Origin: Triatoma infestans
Taxonomy: Eukaryota > Arthropoda > Insecta > Hemiptera > Reduviidae
DNA: 64,000 nt
Direction: 5' to 3'
Assembly (NCBI GenBank): GCA_011037195.1
Contig: JAAEAF010006130.1
Location: 17,883-81,882 of the forward strand
Positions 10,081 through 22,816 of this stretch are shown here, one piece after another (within the stretch, counting starts at the first letter, position 1; each line of letters begins with the position of its first letter). A program made the position numbers and the translations under genes. Under the pieces are notes generated by a model. The model was given only the letters and a program-made list of their open reading frames with translations, ran no database searches and was not told the DNA's origin.

Positions 10081-13000
10081 TATATATAAGACACCATCAT
10101 GTGAACCTATTTTACTTTTATCTGAAACAATTTAAAAAAAAAAAATAATAATAATTTCAGAGAATTTCAGGACATGTAGATATTTAAATACAGTTCATTT
10201 ATTTTTTAAATTGATCTAGTTTATTATTAAGGATGTCAAGTTTTTTTAATATGAAGGATCTTATTTTCACATCGTGGTATTTCTGGAGGAAATTTATATG
10301 AGCTTTCAGATTTCATTTTCCTAACCAGAAATTGGTTGTCAATATTAAAGCTTAGATAGAAGCTTTATAGTGAAATGGATTAATTGATTAGTAATAAAAA
10401 GTTAGCAATGTTTGTTTTATATATTTAGTGAATCTGATTGTTAAATAGCACGATCGCGATGAGTATTTGAGGAAGGAACTTTTTTTGGAAGAGTTGCTGG
10501 AATGAAAACTCTCGGACAACAGATGGTCTTACTGCATGCTCTAAGTAGGAGCTTAACGTCTGCTTTTTCCAAACGGGCACTTTGTCGTAAGTATTAATTC
10601 TGAATGCTGGACGATAAGATCAATCGCCTAAGTTCTCCAAGGCCCTCGTTCGCCTCTTCTGTTCGGTCTAAATATACCCCGGGCTTTTGATTCTTTTCCA
10701 AGATAGAGGCCAATCTGGGATAAGAATAGTCGACATCAACGATATTCTCTCAGCTTTTGGATGATATTCCCTTTTTGGATACTCAAATTGACCGTCAAAA
10801 AAAAGTTACATAATATATCGGATTACTCTATTTATTGGAATCAATAGACTATAAATTTGCCACAGAAAAGCCAGAAGAAGTAGTTCCTTTAGCAACTGTA
10901 CCAAGGCATCACCATCGCGCTACTAAGCGCACGCACTTCAACCACGCATTACATTCTCTGCCACTTCCGCTATAACGTATGGCGAATGAGCTTCAACCAC
11001 GAAAACCACCCAAAAGATGTCTCTAGCGGTAAATGAATATAAGCTGACCACCTGAGATGTTAATAGAGAGTCACAAAATCTACTTTAAAGAGGTCAGTAT
11101 CCAATTTTAATTCAAAGAGTAAACATTGAGTAGCTACATCAATTTGAAACTCGGAAGGTTCACCATGATACTAGCTCGCTATCGTTACAGTAGGCAAGAG
11201 ACTCGCCTAGTCAAATCATTCTCCAAGAGACTGGCAATATCATTCTATATTCACCATTCATTACCATCCAATCATTATCATTCACTCTTGGCCCAATCAC
11301 TCTATATACTCACGTATAAATTCTTCTCTCCTTACTTAGTAGAATCGTAATTATATAAATTGTGACTTTAGTGCCAGTTCGTGTATTCATTCAATTCACC
11401 ATCAAGACCTGCTATTATTACATGTAAAATTAATTTCTTAACTATAAATACAAAAATTATAAACAGTATTCCAACGGTCACCAAAAATTCGAAAAATTAA
11501 AGCAGTTTATTATGAGAATACTGAGATCAAATTTTTCAATAAATGCAATTAATTAAGATTACTCTTTAGTTCGACGGTAAATTCGCTGAAGCGGCAAAAA
11601 TACCTAACGGGTAGAGCTGCTAAAACTATTTTGATCTCTAGTAAATCCAATTGTTAGACCACAAAAATGGAACTATTCCAAGCTATAGTATCTTTTAACT
11701 ATCCTCTATTAGTAAGCAATCTTGTCTCTACCGGATCTTCTACAAATTATTGAATTTAGTTCTTACCAGTTTCATCAAACACCATTTATATCTTTTAATA
11801 CACTTCAATTAATTCATAATTGTTAAAAGTTGTTGTATCCATTCATATATTTAAACGTTTATTAAATTATTTAAACAGAATTCTAATCATGCCTAACAAT
11901 AGATACCCATGGCTATTATTTATTAAAATCTGTTCAAGAATCAAACAATATTGTAAGTGGTTCTTCAATTAGTTCCCACAAACATGTGCATACCATTGAC
12001 ATGAGTAATGACCAGCATTGAATAACTAATAATATAGTAAAACTCTATTTTATAAATATTAAGAAATCACTATTTCACCGTATACATTGAATCTACCCAA
12101 ACCAGGACCCCACCCCTCCCCGCAATGTATAAATATATTTTATCTCCCCCCGTTCAGGCAAAAACATCGAAAGTAATCGATTTGAAAGAAAGTCGATTCT
12201 CTAGTCATAAAATAATATTAATTGCCCAAAATAAGTTGCGTCTTTATCACAAAGGTGTCAATTATTTTCTGGACTGTACAACTATATACAATATTTGCAG
12301 TCTGTATGAAAATGAAGGTTTAAATCATTTTTTCCCTTTAACTGCCTCCCATACACCAGCTCTTTAGTTCCGCCATGTAAAACAAATACTTTCAAAATTC
12401 AATTTATGATCTTAACGAATTGCTATTTATAGATAAATTTTCGAAAATTATTAATATCTACTACTTAACAATTGACGCTCAAAAAAATAAAAATTATCTT
12501 TTATATATCAAATGAATTACTGTGTTATTAGGTTGATAGTAAAGGATAGATCACATAAATTGTATGATCTATAAAGAGAACACTTAATCAAAATCAAGTT
12601 GGGCTGCTCAATAAAATTGAGATGCTCAAACACACAGCATACTAATCAATCCGTAGACATAGCAAAAAGCGATGATACCTAATCAAAAAAAGTTAAAATA
12701 TAAGGATGTCCTAATGTCCAGTGTCAAATAAAAGAACTAATATGTATAGATGACATAAAGTGCATCTAAGTCTAAATGTATACATTAAGTTTATCTATAA
12801 ATATGCTGGGAAATTATTCCCAGGGAGTCAACTAAAATATTCTCCACTAAAGGAGCTATGTCTTTTTGTGCCCAATTGTGATTTTTTTGGAAATTTTTTA
12901 TGAAAACTATCAAATCGAACCATGTAAAGTCAACAGCACTATACCTTAAGATAGTTGTCATTTTACATTGTTTATCAAAAGATTCTGAGATAAGCGAATT

Positions 13001-13184
13001 CCCGAAACCAAAAGACAAACACAAAAATGAAGTCGACTATTCAATGAAAAGAGAGAGAGAGAGTGTGTGTGTGTGTGTGTGTGTGTGGGTGTGTGTGTGA
13101 AATGAACAGAATAACTCAAATTTCCTGAAATGACATGACACAAGACAATTTGTTAGTCCGTTATTTTGAGCTTTCAAAAGAAGA
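10081..13184. other. unassigned AT-rich sequence
   Basis: The segment 10440-11060 is less AT-rich and may hold an old element relic, but no conserved motif could be read in any frame. A mixed (GA)n(GT)n microsatellite is at about 13050-13099. Short frames there are microsatellite-encoded. Confidence 0.4.
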
Positions 13185-13335
13185 TTCCAGATTCGAAATT
13201 TTTCGATTTTGTCAAAAATATGACTTCAACAAAGGTTTTCCAGTTTTTCACTCAATTTTTATAGAAAACTGCTCGAACGATTTTCTTTAAACTTCCTATG
13301 AATTTATATCTAGAAAGATTTTAAATAATTAGGTC
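13185..13335 (+). repeat. family X fragment
   Basis: The block with TTTTTCACTCAATTTTTAT, then AACTGCTCGAACGATTTTCT and TTAAACTTCCTATG, matches the start of an X module (AAACGGCTCCAACGATTTTC consensus). Both ends of the element are missing. Confidence 0.5.
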
Positions 13336-14439
13336 ACTTATTGAAACGAATAGTTGACCTATTTGTTCATTCTAGTTTCTTTATATATTCATTTTTTTTT
13401 TTTTTTTTTAAGCTTGTTATTTTTAATTACTTTTTCTTTTTAAATGTATATATATATATATAAAGGAAAAATTGTTGTTACAACTTAAAAAAGAAAAAGA
13501 GGTCGCAGATGTAGCCCAATAAATTTCTTTGTTCTAAAAGAAAAACAATAGTTATATATATATATATTTTTACTTCAGTTGTTCTTTATAGTCCCTTGTA
13601 AGTTACTTGAATCTATTGTTTAAGAAACACTTGTACATTTCTACCAGTGTAATGCCCTTCTTCTGTCTAGAGTTCTATAGATTTATATTAAAAAAAATTT
13701 GTCTTTCCTCATGCTGCCGCAGAGTTAGTTTCAATCACTTCCTTTTTTTTTTATTTCCTAATTTTAGATTTTCAAGTGTAATAATTAAATTATTATCTTT
13801 AAGTTTATCTTTCATAATTCTAGTTGTAGTTAACCTTTTATTTCCAAATTTTAATTAGAAAACTACACGGAAAATTTAATTCTCAAATAGGTTTTCTTGA
13901 ATGTTCTGGACTCATTTCTACTTCTAATTTCCCTCATGCTAGTGTCGTCACTTCAGTGCGGTTAAACACTCCGCTCACGTACTTTATAAAATAGTATTGT
14001 CATTCTACTATAAGAATATGAAGGTTATTGGTTGTCTAAAATGAAGGCATCGAACTCAATTTATGCACTTTTTTACATAGTTTATATTTTGTCGATTTAC
14101 TGAGAAAGGAGAAGAGAATATACTCTGGTCATACAGTGAGTGAGCGAGCGATGAGTGTTCAATAAACAATGGCTGTGGTTATTTAAAACATTTTGCTTGT
14201 TCTAAATGTTGACAGCTAGTTTGGTTAGTGTAATCTGTTCTTTGCCCTTTGTAGGGAATATGAAATTCACTTTCCACTCCAGCCACTAAGTGCTCTGAGA
14301 CCTCAAAGATGGAGGAAAATTTTTTATAAATCCACTGATATTTTTATCATAATCGCCCTACAATTACTTGTTTTTTTTTAGTAGCTCTTAAATAACATTT
14401 CTTTTCGTAGTTTCCCATACTGCTGTGACAGGAAGTGTT

Positions 14440-14605
14440 GCGAATGTCAAATTTTGTAAAATGTAATTTTCACCGGATATACGTGTTTTGAGCTGTGGTG
14501 AATAAAAAAATTTGTTTAGCATATGCTCTTATATTTGTACGTATGTATATATGTGCGTATTTTTGCGCGTGTATATTTTTGTGTTTGTAAATAAATATCT
14601 CAAAC
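14440..14605 (+). repeat. family X left-end fragment
   Basis: It shows AATGTCAAATTTTGTAAAAT, TTTTCACCGGATATACGTGT, a GTGTATATTTTTGTGTTTGT tract and AAATATCTCAAACA. These are the left-end landmarks of family X, diverged. Confidence 0.55.
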
Positions 14606-16690
14606 ATATTTTTTTGTTCTAGTTAGCATTAGACTTCTTTCAGAATAGTCGTTGGATTAAATTATAACACTAACAAACCTACGTATTGATAAATGCACTG
14701 TTACCACCACTCCAAGTATTCTAAATTTACAATAACTCTTATCTATGGAAAGTATTGATTTCATATAAAATTAAACAATAAAAAAACCCAGTAGAATATT
14801 GAATTGTGTTTCTGAAAATTGATTTGTGTTTAGTATCCTAGTTGAGTGTATGTTTGAGTGTAATGAAAAAAAAGTAACGTTAACTCATTGACCATGTTAA
14901 CATAGATTACAATTACTTAATTTTGTAACTAATTTATTGATACTAAAAATTTGTAATTTAATTACAATACTTTTACTAAAAAAGAAAGAGTAAAAGCGAT
15001 AGAACAAAGATTAGAGGTGGTAGAATGTTGTCTACCAGATAACTGGTTGTAGATTAGATACTACCTCATACGTATATTGGAATGACCTCAACTCATATAG
15101 ACGTCCAACAATACGTTGAACTCACAAACAAGCAGACATCCACCTAAAACGCCACTATCTACCTGCTACAACAATTACCTCAACATTACACAGGAAAGTC
15201 AAGATTCGCCTACTTATCCGTAGCAGAACCAAAAAAAGGGGAATTCTGGGATAGACTCGACTACCATAGGAGGAAGAGCGAAGGAGTTTTCTTTTGAGAG
15301 CCATATAATCTTCAACCTCCAAGAAGGCAACATCTGCTAGCTTAGATTGTTACACCGCTTCGCTCTATTAGCCTTCAGCTACTGTTACTTTACTCTGTAA
15401 AGTCTTTAGCAGTATCTTTGCTTTATTCAACAGACCAGTGGATCGTTAGTGTTTTTGTAATTCTCTAATTTTCTTATCCCTAAAAATTCCCATTATATTT
15501 TGCTAAGAGATGAATCTGGCTAACTCTTTTAGTGGGAATCTATCCCCATCCAGCGGTAAAGAAGAACTAGAAGGCGTCATCTGCCAGAAATATGTGCCTT
15601 ATCTAGGCATAATTATCTTCTGACATATATAAAGCATTGTTAAGAAGCATTGGTCAATACAGAGAGCACGTGATTGTACGGACTCCACATGGTTATTTTG
15701 ATCCTGCTGGAACAATATTTACACAAAAATAATCCCACAATTTCCTTCGGCTGAATAGTTAGCTTACTGAATAGTTAGCTTACTGGAAAGTATTTCCCAT
15801 ACTCTCCCCGTGTGCACCGTTATTTCTAAAGACGTACACTTTAACCCATTCTCATTCTCCTTTTTGCTACAACAACCGTCTTATATTGCTCAGTCTATTC
15901 CATTCTGTCTCTAGTCCTTCCTTCACCTACTTCCTTTACGTATTTACATGGAAATTTACTTAAGAGTTACATCGTCTCTTTGCTATCCAGGGAATACTGT
16001 CGCCAACTCCCCCATATTCTGCTACCTCTCACACATATCTTCCCCCTCCACCTACGCGCTTAGTTTTTATTTTTCTCTTCCTCACTCATACTGTACACTC
16101 AAACCCAGATGTGCTTCATCCAGTTAAAAAATGAAGAAGACAAAAAAAAGAAGATACAATTTCCCATATTTCTTTATAAATATTGAAATGGAAAAAAATA
16201 CATACAGAATTTATAAAGGCACTAAAAAGCCTAAAACTTCCTTTGGGAATTTTCTTGAAAGAGTAAGGACAAAGAGAAGGAAAAGAAATCTCTATATACA
16301 ATATTATTTCAACGAAATGATTCTCAATTCCATTTGTTAAAATAAATAATAAATATGTCTTATATACATATATATGTATTGTATATATGAATAATATACA
16401 TAGATTGTTCGAAATAATAAGAATACTGACTTTTTCTCAGAAAACTAAGATTAGTAAAAAAAAAAAAAAAAATTATATTTGCGTTCCTATAATTCTTTAC
16501 TTTCTCCTATTTATTTTTTTCTTATTGCTTACGGAAGAGAAAGAATTGTAATTCTTTTAATTGTTTGAAATTAAGATTTCAACGGATATACACGTTTTGC
16601 AGTTCATTAGTTTAGTTAAAATAAAATATCTTAAAGTACGTTTTTGTAAAAGGAAGAATGTGAAAAACGGATAAGCTTAAGACATTTTTT
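14606..16690. other. unassigned sequence
   Basis: At 15740-15790 an 18-bp unit (ending AATAGTTAGCTTACTG) is duplicated. A degenerate X left end may lie at 16533-16600 (GGATATACACGTTTTGC). The higher-GC stretch 15040-15900 contains no motif I can assign. Confidence 0.4.
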
Positions 16691-16693
16691 TTT

Positions 16694-16885
16694 TAATGCG
16701 CGTCAACATTTATAGTCCGAGCGTCCTCAATGCACTGCTGGCCTTCGATCAGTGTTTTCTTCATTATAGACGAAGCTGTCCACCACGAATCTGTAGACCC
16801 TCCTAGGAAGAAGAAAAAAACATAAGGGTAGCAATGGACTTGAGCCCGAGGCCTCCGTGAGGGGGGCGAGTCTCAGCTAATTCCT
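16694..16885 (-). repeat. tRNA-headed SINE S1, diverged copy
   Basis: The plus strand shows GCGCGTCAACATTTATAGTC, CAATGCACTGCTGGCC, a hairpin region with GATCAGTGTTTTC, CTCCTAGGAAGAAG and CATAAGGGTAGCAATGGACT, then a decayed head. It is the reverse complement of the S1 consensus order from tail to head. Confidence 0.7.
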
Positions 16886-17113
16886 TATGTAAGCTAAAAT
16901 TTCATATTCCGGTTAGTTATTACCATGGATACGATGGTAAAACCCGTCAAATGAAAGTGTAACATTGGTTTTAGTTTTTGTTTTTTTGCAGTGTTTTGTG
17001 ACTTTAACGATTTTTTTTCTTCTTTTTTTTAAACTTCACATATTTAGGCGTATCATTTTTATCTCATTTATTCAATATTTTTCAGAGAAAATTAATTTTT
17101 GTAGTGTTCAGAA

Positions 17114-17352
17114 GGATTAGATTAGATTGGGAAGGGCCACGCCTCATTCCACTACGACCTGCATGGGGAGGTCTGTTGTGGACCGCCTGAGCTACCAAAG
17201 CTGAAAGTGGCTCCGTCATGAAGCTCTTGTCTTCGGGATTGTTAGTCCGCAGTTGAAGAAACCTTGTCCTCGCCAGGCTGGCACACTCACAAAGAATGTG
17301 TACCAGGGTTTCCTTCTCGGCCTTGCAGAAACAACATAACTCGTTGTCTGCA
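17114..17352 (-). pseudogene. LINE ORF2 C-terminus with Cys/His knuckle, with target duplication
   Basis: Flanking repeats AGTGTTCAGAA at 17103-17113 and 17353-17363 (11 bp, perfect) mark an insertion of 239 bp. Minus-strand translation is open throughout: DNELCCFCKAEKETLVHILC, ECASLARTRFLQLRT, then LSALVAQAVHN. The C-x2-C...H-x3-C arrangement is the typical zinc-knuckle-like C-terminus found after RNase H in I/R1/LOA-group LINEs. The 3' end is a short TAATC-type repeat, not poly(A). Strong 5' truncation means that only this tail was copied. The intact frame suggests a fairly recent insertion. Confidence 0.8.
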
Positions 17353-17459
17353 AGTGTTCAGAAAGAGCTTAAATTGGTTATCCTAAAAACATCGTTCATT
17401 CAGTTTTAATTTATTGAAAATCAGTTAATCGAAACTACAACTTATCTGAACATTTCCGA

Positions 17460-17600
17460 AAATTGTTGAAAATGAGTTCTAAGATTTTTCTTTAAAGTTG
17501 GTAAATTTATACTTCATATTTGAAATTCCTCCTGTAAAAATTCGATTATAAAGGGGTTTCTGTGAAACTGAGATATTCGGCTTCCCTCTAAAGGTGTAAA
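17460..17600 (+). repeat. family X module fragment
   Basis: It includes TTTTTCTTTAAAGTTGGTAA, TATTTGAAATTCCTCCTG and GGGGTTTCTGTGAAACTGAG, which follow the X module order (TTTCTTTAAACTTGG, TTTGAAACATTTCTC, GGGCACTTTTGTGG). Diverged. Confidence 0.4.
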
Positions 17601-17910
17601 ATCATTAGCATTGTTGGTTCATTTGGTAGATCGGAATGGTGAGATTTATAAATTAGAAGCTAACATTCATTAAACTATAATTAAATATTAAACTTATAAT
17701 TTCACAACTGAAGGACGTAATATAAAACAATTAAAAGAGAGAAAATAAGTGAGATAATGTGAGAGATTGACGGGCGAGAGCGGTGATGTAAATGATGAGG
17801 TCAACTGGTAGACAGGGATAGAATGTTGATACAATGGTCCTATTTTTGTAGAGCCCGACTTTCTTTTTTTTTTGAGGTGCCCGATGCACTGTGCGATCTT
17901 CACGATCTAT

Positions 17911-18345
17911 TATTATTATTATTATTTTTATTTGACCTAAATAAATTACATAACAAGTAACATAAGGTACGTCAAAATTACATAATAAACAATAAGTTTG
18001 CTAGTTCAAATAGTCCTTGCTCTGATGTTTGCACTTTGTTCTCACTAGGAAATAAACAATATCCAACACTGTATTTAGTCTATCCTGAAGTGTCCCAGCG
18101 CCCACTTCTCTTCCAGAATCTCATTTATTTTATAAAAACTGTTTTCCTTAAAGAAATGTTTTAACGTTTTCTTAAATGGTTCAGTCTTCAGACCCATTAT
18201 TTCCTTCGGCAGTTTGTTAAACAATCTTACACTCATCGCACTTGGAGCTAACTCCGACTTCGCCAATCTTCTCACTGGTAAGTGTAGATTATTTTTATTT
18301 CTAAGATTGTAAGAGTGTTTATCTCCTCTACATTCCATATTTTTT
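17911..18345 (-). pseudogene. LINE reverse transcriptase C-terminus and 3' UTR with (AAT)n tail
   Basis: Minus-strand frame 18075-18338 encodes GDKHSYNLRNKNNLHLPVRR, then SELAPSAMSVRLFNKLPKEI and FKKTLKHFFKENSFYKINEI, ending at a stop near 18075. The SYNLRNKNNL...RLFNKLP...FKKxLKxFF order is the standard C-terminal tail of many insect LINE polyproteins (CR1/Jockey-like), downstream of the reverse transcriptase. The copy is cut at its 5' side near 18345. Its 3' UTR runs to a (TAT)n/(AAT)n microsatellite at about 17911-17930, a tail type seen in LINEs without poly(A). No catalytic domain is present. Confidence 0.75.
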
Positions 18346-18544
18346 TTTCCTTTTGTATTGTGTCAACGTTGGCATTATATTCCTGATTGGAAGGGTGATG
18401 ACTGATTGTGATAAAGTCATCAAAGTAGTTAAGAAAATTTAGCATTTAATAATAATTTCGTCTTTAAAGACAATTTTTTTTAAACAGAAGAGTGAAAATA
18501 GGCGGCAAGAATAAGTCCCGATGTTGTTTTATGTTGGTATTTTT

Positions 18545-18776
18545 ACTTTCTCTAACTACTGTTAGAGGAAGAATTACGATCGTGCCAGATTTTCGAAATT
18601 GAGTTTTCACCGGAAATACACGTTTTGAGGTCCCCGGAGTCCAAAAAAGTGGTTTTTAAAAACTGGAGTGTGTGCGTGTGTGTGTGTTTGTGTGTGAACA
18701 GGGATTTCCGGTGAAAAATCCATATCGATAAATTTGACACGATCACAAATACTTTCTCTTAAATAAGGAGTAAGAG
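18545..18776 (+). repeat. family X foldback mini-copy
   Basis: It begins with the X left end (TTACTTTCTCTAACTACTG, then CGATCGTGCCAGATTTTCG and TTTTCACCGGAAATACACG) and carries a (GT)n tract. It ends with an inverted copy of the same left end (TTTCCGGTGAAAAATCC, then TTTGACACGATCACAAATAC and TTTCTCTTA). Arms are about 75 bp. Unlike other X copies it lacks the modules and the GTGTTTCACACC end. Confidence 0.75.
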
Positions 18777-19199
18777 CTGAAGTAATAAATTAAATACTTA
18801 CAAAACATAATGTACAACAATTTTAAATGAATTTAATGACTATTTAGCGTATTTTGAGCAGACCGAATGAATTCAGTATCCATTTTTCATGAAATCTACT
18901 GTAAGAAATTAAAAAGACATCCAATGAAGGATGTAAAAATAAAAAGAAAATAAAAGAACAATTTTTTTTTTTTCTAGCTCCTATAGTTTTTGAGAAAAAT
19001 TCTTCATAAATATATAATTTGAATTAATGTGTAAAAAAAAAACAACAAAAATTCAATGTTTATGTGATTTATTAATTCAAATATTAAAAAAAATAAATAA
19101 AATAAAACTTTCTTAGTTCCATTAAGATTAAAAATTAATAGAAATATACAGTGAACGATAGTAAATGAAGATAAAGTCATGTTTCTACCTTTATTATTC

Positions 19200-19490
19200 A
19201 ATAATTAAGTAAGTAGCTCCCATTCTCAAGCAATTTATTTATTTATTTATTTAAAAGGGAAAAATCTCTCAATTAAGCTCAATCTAAGACAGATTTTAAT
19301 GTAAAAACTTCAAAATTCATTTCAGTCCTGTGCTATCTTGATGATTATATTTTCATGATTATCTTACTAATCATGATTTCATAATTTGAGTTTATCGTAA
19401 TAATTTAATAAGTTATATTTACATGTATTCTAATTATTATTTTTTTAAATTAGAAAGTTAAATAGTTTCGATTTTTTTGATCATTTTGTG
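19200..19490. other. unassigned AT-rich sequence
   Basis: A short TTTA microsatellite lies near 19231-19251. No gene or named repeat is recognised. Confidence 0.4.
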
Positions 19491-19501
19491 AGCACTAATT
19501 A

Positions 19502-19737
19502 TTTCAATTTAAGGCGCGTCAACATCTATCTACGGTCATTAGCGGCCTGAGCCTTCTCAGTGCATTACCGGCCTCCGTACAGTGTTTCTCGTTACTGACA
19601 ACACTGTGCATCACCGAAGAGTGTGTTGAAGAGGCTCTTAGGAAGAAAAAAATTCTAAGGGTAGCACAGCTGGACTAGAACCAGGATCCTCCGCGTGGGA
19701 ATCCCGTACCCTAACCACCTTGCTATTCCCTTCCCTT
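19502..19737 (-). repeat. tRNA-headed SINE S1, near full length
   Basis: The copy is flanked by a 10-bp duplication GCACTAATTA at 19492-19501 and 19738-19747. On the minus strand it starts GGGAAGGGAATAGCAAGGTG with a box-A-like motif, then a box-B-like GGTTCTAGTCC, a T-rich linker, CTAAGAGCCTCTTC, a distal hairpin region with CACTGTACGGAGGCC, and the tail GATGTTGACGCGCCTTAAA. Length is 236 bp. This copy defines both family boundaries. Confidence 0.85.
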
Positions 19738-19747
19738 GCACTAATTA

Positions 19748-20085
19748 GTGATCATTAGATCACAGGATTCAAGATACTTACACTAGTTACAAATGTGTCG
19801 CTTTTTACATATTATCTAGAGTTTCCTACTATTACGTAAAGTTCTAAAAAAAAAAAATTAAAACAAAAAAAAGATAAAGTAGCCAATAGGTCGTAATTAA
19901 TTTATTATATGAGCCGACCGAATGATAATAATTAATATAAAATTAATAATATAGTAAATAATAATTAAGTATATAATAGTAGTTATTAATAGTTAATAAT
20001 AGTTATTAGTATATAATAATTAACTTATAGTAATCATTAATTTTATATAAATATTAGAACCATACATTATACTAAAGTGGTACAT
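19748..20085. other. very AT-rich sequence
   Basis: From about 19915 to 20060 the sequence is almost entirely A/T with AATAATTA-type repetition. Nothing is coded. Confidence 0.5.
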
Positions 20086-20089
20086 TATA

Positions 20090-20335
20090 AAAAAAGCTTA
20101 ACTCTACTGTTCCCCTAGAACACCCAAAATTTTCTGGTTGAAATGCGTAGATTGTATACAAAGTTAACAATAAATCGTTGGAGCCATTCCCAATTAAAAG
20201 AAAAATACGTTCACTAAAACCCCATTTCCAAGATTTTGACCGAAACCTTTGTGCCAGATATGGTGACAGGAACTTCCTTCGTTTTTTTGCAATATTTTGT
20301 CCCGACACACACACAAACACACTCTCATTTTATTA
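20090..20335 (-). repeat. family X fragment (left half)
   Basis: On the minus strand: TGTGTTTGTGTGTGTGTC, AAAAACGAAGGAAGTTCCTG, CACCATATCTGGCAC, and GGAATGGCTCCAACGATTTA. This is the X order from the (GT)n tract into the first module. Both termini are lost. Confidence 0.65.
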
Positions 20336-20942
20336 TAAATCTAATTAATAAAATTATTTCAAACTAGCAGCTTTTATATAACTACCGATAACAACAAAAG
20401 TTGTTGGAGCTAGCTTTTTTCTAGAGTTGTCCTTCATTGCTGGGATACTAGCAATCACAAGAGGGAATATCTGGTAACTGTTTAGTGTCAGCTGTGTGAG
20501 AGTGAGTGGCTAGAAAAAAATCAAGATTTATTACGACCTAAAAGATTTATTGCGGTTCCCTTATCTCGGTTTTTATTTTATCCAGTTTAGACCTCTGTAA
20601 ATTGTAGCAATACGAAAATCGAAGTGAGTAAGTGGGCGTGTGATGGTGAGGAGTTAGGAGATTCTTCTTGGTTACGGCGTCTGTGATGAGGGTTTGGGTA
20701 TCAGATAAGTTTTGCTGATATTGTGAGGCTGGGATAACCGGCAAGGAAGGCAAAATAAAAATGGCTCCCTACAGGGGAATATTTGCTAATTATGCTAGTT
20801 GAATCAAACGCTCCACACCTCTTCATCATTTCCGAACATGTAACAGCCAGTTCACTGGCAATATTGTCTATTTAGATTCAAGCGTTAATAGCTTCACACG
20901 AATTAGTGTATGATCTTAAATGGTTGGCAGCAGTTAATAATT

Positions 20943-21207
20943 GCTACTAGTGATTTATTGCTCCGACTTTCATGGGCTTCCTGATAGCGGATTCCTTATA
21001 TGGCGGATATTGTGATTTAAGCAGACATCCTGCTTTTGCACAGAGTTTCCGACATTGAAGAAGTAAACCGTGAATTTTATGAGGCTTGTTGTTATAGACA
21101 GTTAGGAATAGAAGGAGAAAATGTAAGGGCAAACCTGTCTAGAATCAAACCCGGGGCTTCCTCCTACTCGTCTAATACTGTAACACTAAACTAATCCGTC
21201 TCTAAAA
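20943..21207 (-). repeat. second tRNA-headed SINE type (S2), tentative
   Basis: The minus strand starts near 21207 with GGATTAGTTTAGTGTTACAG (box-A-like) and has a box-B-like GGGTTTGATTCTAGAC about 40 bp later, as in tRNA-derived SINEs. The body down to about 20943 does not match S1. Only one copy is seen in this window. Confidence 0.45.
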
Positions 21208-21282
21208 AGCTACAATAATTTTTTTGTAAACTCAGTATACTAACTTCAAGTGTATAGAGCTATCAATTTATTTAATATTTTA

Positions 21283-22290
21283 CTTTCTCTTACTCCTAGC
21301 AAACGGAAGTATTGTAATCGTGCCAAATATGAGATATCGAGTTTTCACCGGAAATATCGTTTTTGAGCTACCCTCGGTTCAAATAAGTGGTTTTTAGAAA
21401 ATTATGTGTGTGTGTGAGAGTCAGTGTATGTAAACAGCATAACTCAAAAACGAAAAATCGTAGAAAGTTCAAACTTGATATTCGCTTAGTTAACACCATG
21501 GGACCCAACAGTAGGTCAACTGTCAAAATTTCTCAACCGGAAATACTACTTTATTGAATGTTGTTTTTTTTCACTTTCTAAAAAAATGGCTCCAACGATT
21601 TTCTTTAAAATTGGTATATCAATTACACATACAAAAATCTACATCTTTTATTTAAAACATTTCTTTGGAAAAATTCATTTAAGGGCATTTTTGTGGGAAA
21701 GGTGGGGTTAGGTTCAATAGAACCTCTGTGTATTTCATTTTTACTATACAATTCTGTCGTCTAAATTACATTAATTAGTATTAAATGTGTTGTTGAAATT
21801 CCGAGTTTGAAAAAAAAATCGGATGACCGGAAGCGTGTTTTTATGGAAATGTATTTTTCAGTTTTCTAGTATTTTCTCGAAAACGGCTGCAACGATTTTC
21901 TTTAAACTAGTTATGTGAAATACACATATAAAGAGCTACAACTTTTATTTGAAACATTTCTCCCGGTGTACTTATTTAAAGGGGGTTTTGTGGGTTGGGC
22001 GGGGTTATGTTTTTCTCTAAAATGCTATCATCATAGTTAATTATACAATTTTAACATCCAAACAAAAATTAATTAGAAATAAATAGATGGCCAAAATTCC
22101 GAGTTTCAAGAAAATTAGTAAACCAGAAGTGCAGTTTTTAGTGAACAGTTTTTCCAGTTTTCGACGAAATTCGACGAATTTCATTAAATTTGGTATATAC
22201 TAACTATAAAATTTGTCAATTACAATTTTGAAAACTGGAAGAAGGTTGTGTGAATGTTTCACACCAGATATTCTTTAGAAAAAGATAATT
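21283..22290 (+). repeat. family X element, near full length
   Basis: The left end TTACTTTCTCTTACTCCTAG starts the copy, followed by TTTTCACCGGAAATATCG, a short (GT)n tract and ACTCAAAAACGAAAAATCG. Three tandem modules follow at about 21532-21826, 21827-22128 and 22129-22290. The first two share the order AAACGGCTCCAACGATTTTC, ACACATACAAAGAGCTACAA, TTTGAAACATTTCTC, GGGGTTAGGTT and a final GAAATTCCGAGTTTG; the third is short. The right end is GTGTGAATGTTTCACACCAG, a small hairpin. No protein is encoded. Confidence 0.8.
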
Positions 22291-22816
22291 TTAGGTGGTT
22301 TTGTGTGAACTGCGACATTAAGGGCGACTAAACTTTTGGTATAAATTCCCAAGTGAAGGAAATCTGCGAGTATAGACTTATGGAAGAACAAACTATAATG
22401 AATTATTATGCTGAGAAATGTAAAGTGAATCATTCACAAATAATACATTTACAAACTCGATTTAGAAAATGTTACAGTTTCCCTATTCGATTTTTGATAC
22501 AATTGTTTTTAATGATATGACACTTTTCCAATTAATGTTAATTTTAAAAACTGTAAAATTAAATAAATAAATATTATATTAATAATAAACGTAATAAAAT
22601 AGTGTAAGGATTGATATGCGCGCTCTATCTATCAGCAACGGTAGGTACTAAACACTTGAAACTTTCTCCATTACAAACATGATTCTGTCCAATAAAATAC
22701 GGTATCTTTTAACATTCACTTTGATTATTTCTAATTATTTATTTATTTTATTGATTTAACATAATATTTAAATAATGGTTGCAGTAATTCTATGAATACT
22801 TAGAATTTTAAAAAAA

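Noticed and set aside
13050..13143. Open frames over the (GA)n(GT)n tract on both strands
   Set aside because: They encode only dipeptide repeats of the microsatellite.
21140..21207. Possible tRNA gene on the minus strand
   Set aside because: Only promoter-box-like motifs are present; no acceptor stem closes, and the sequence extends into a SINE-like body.
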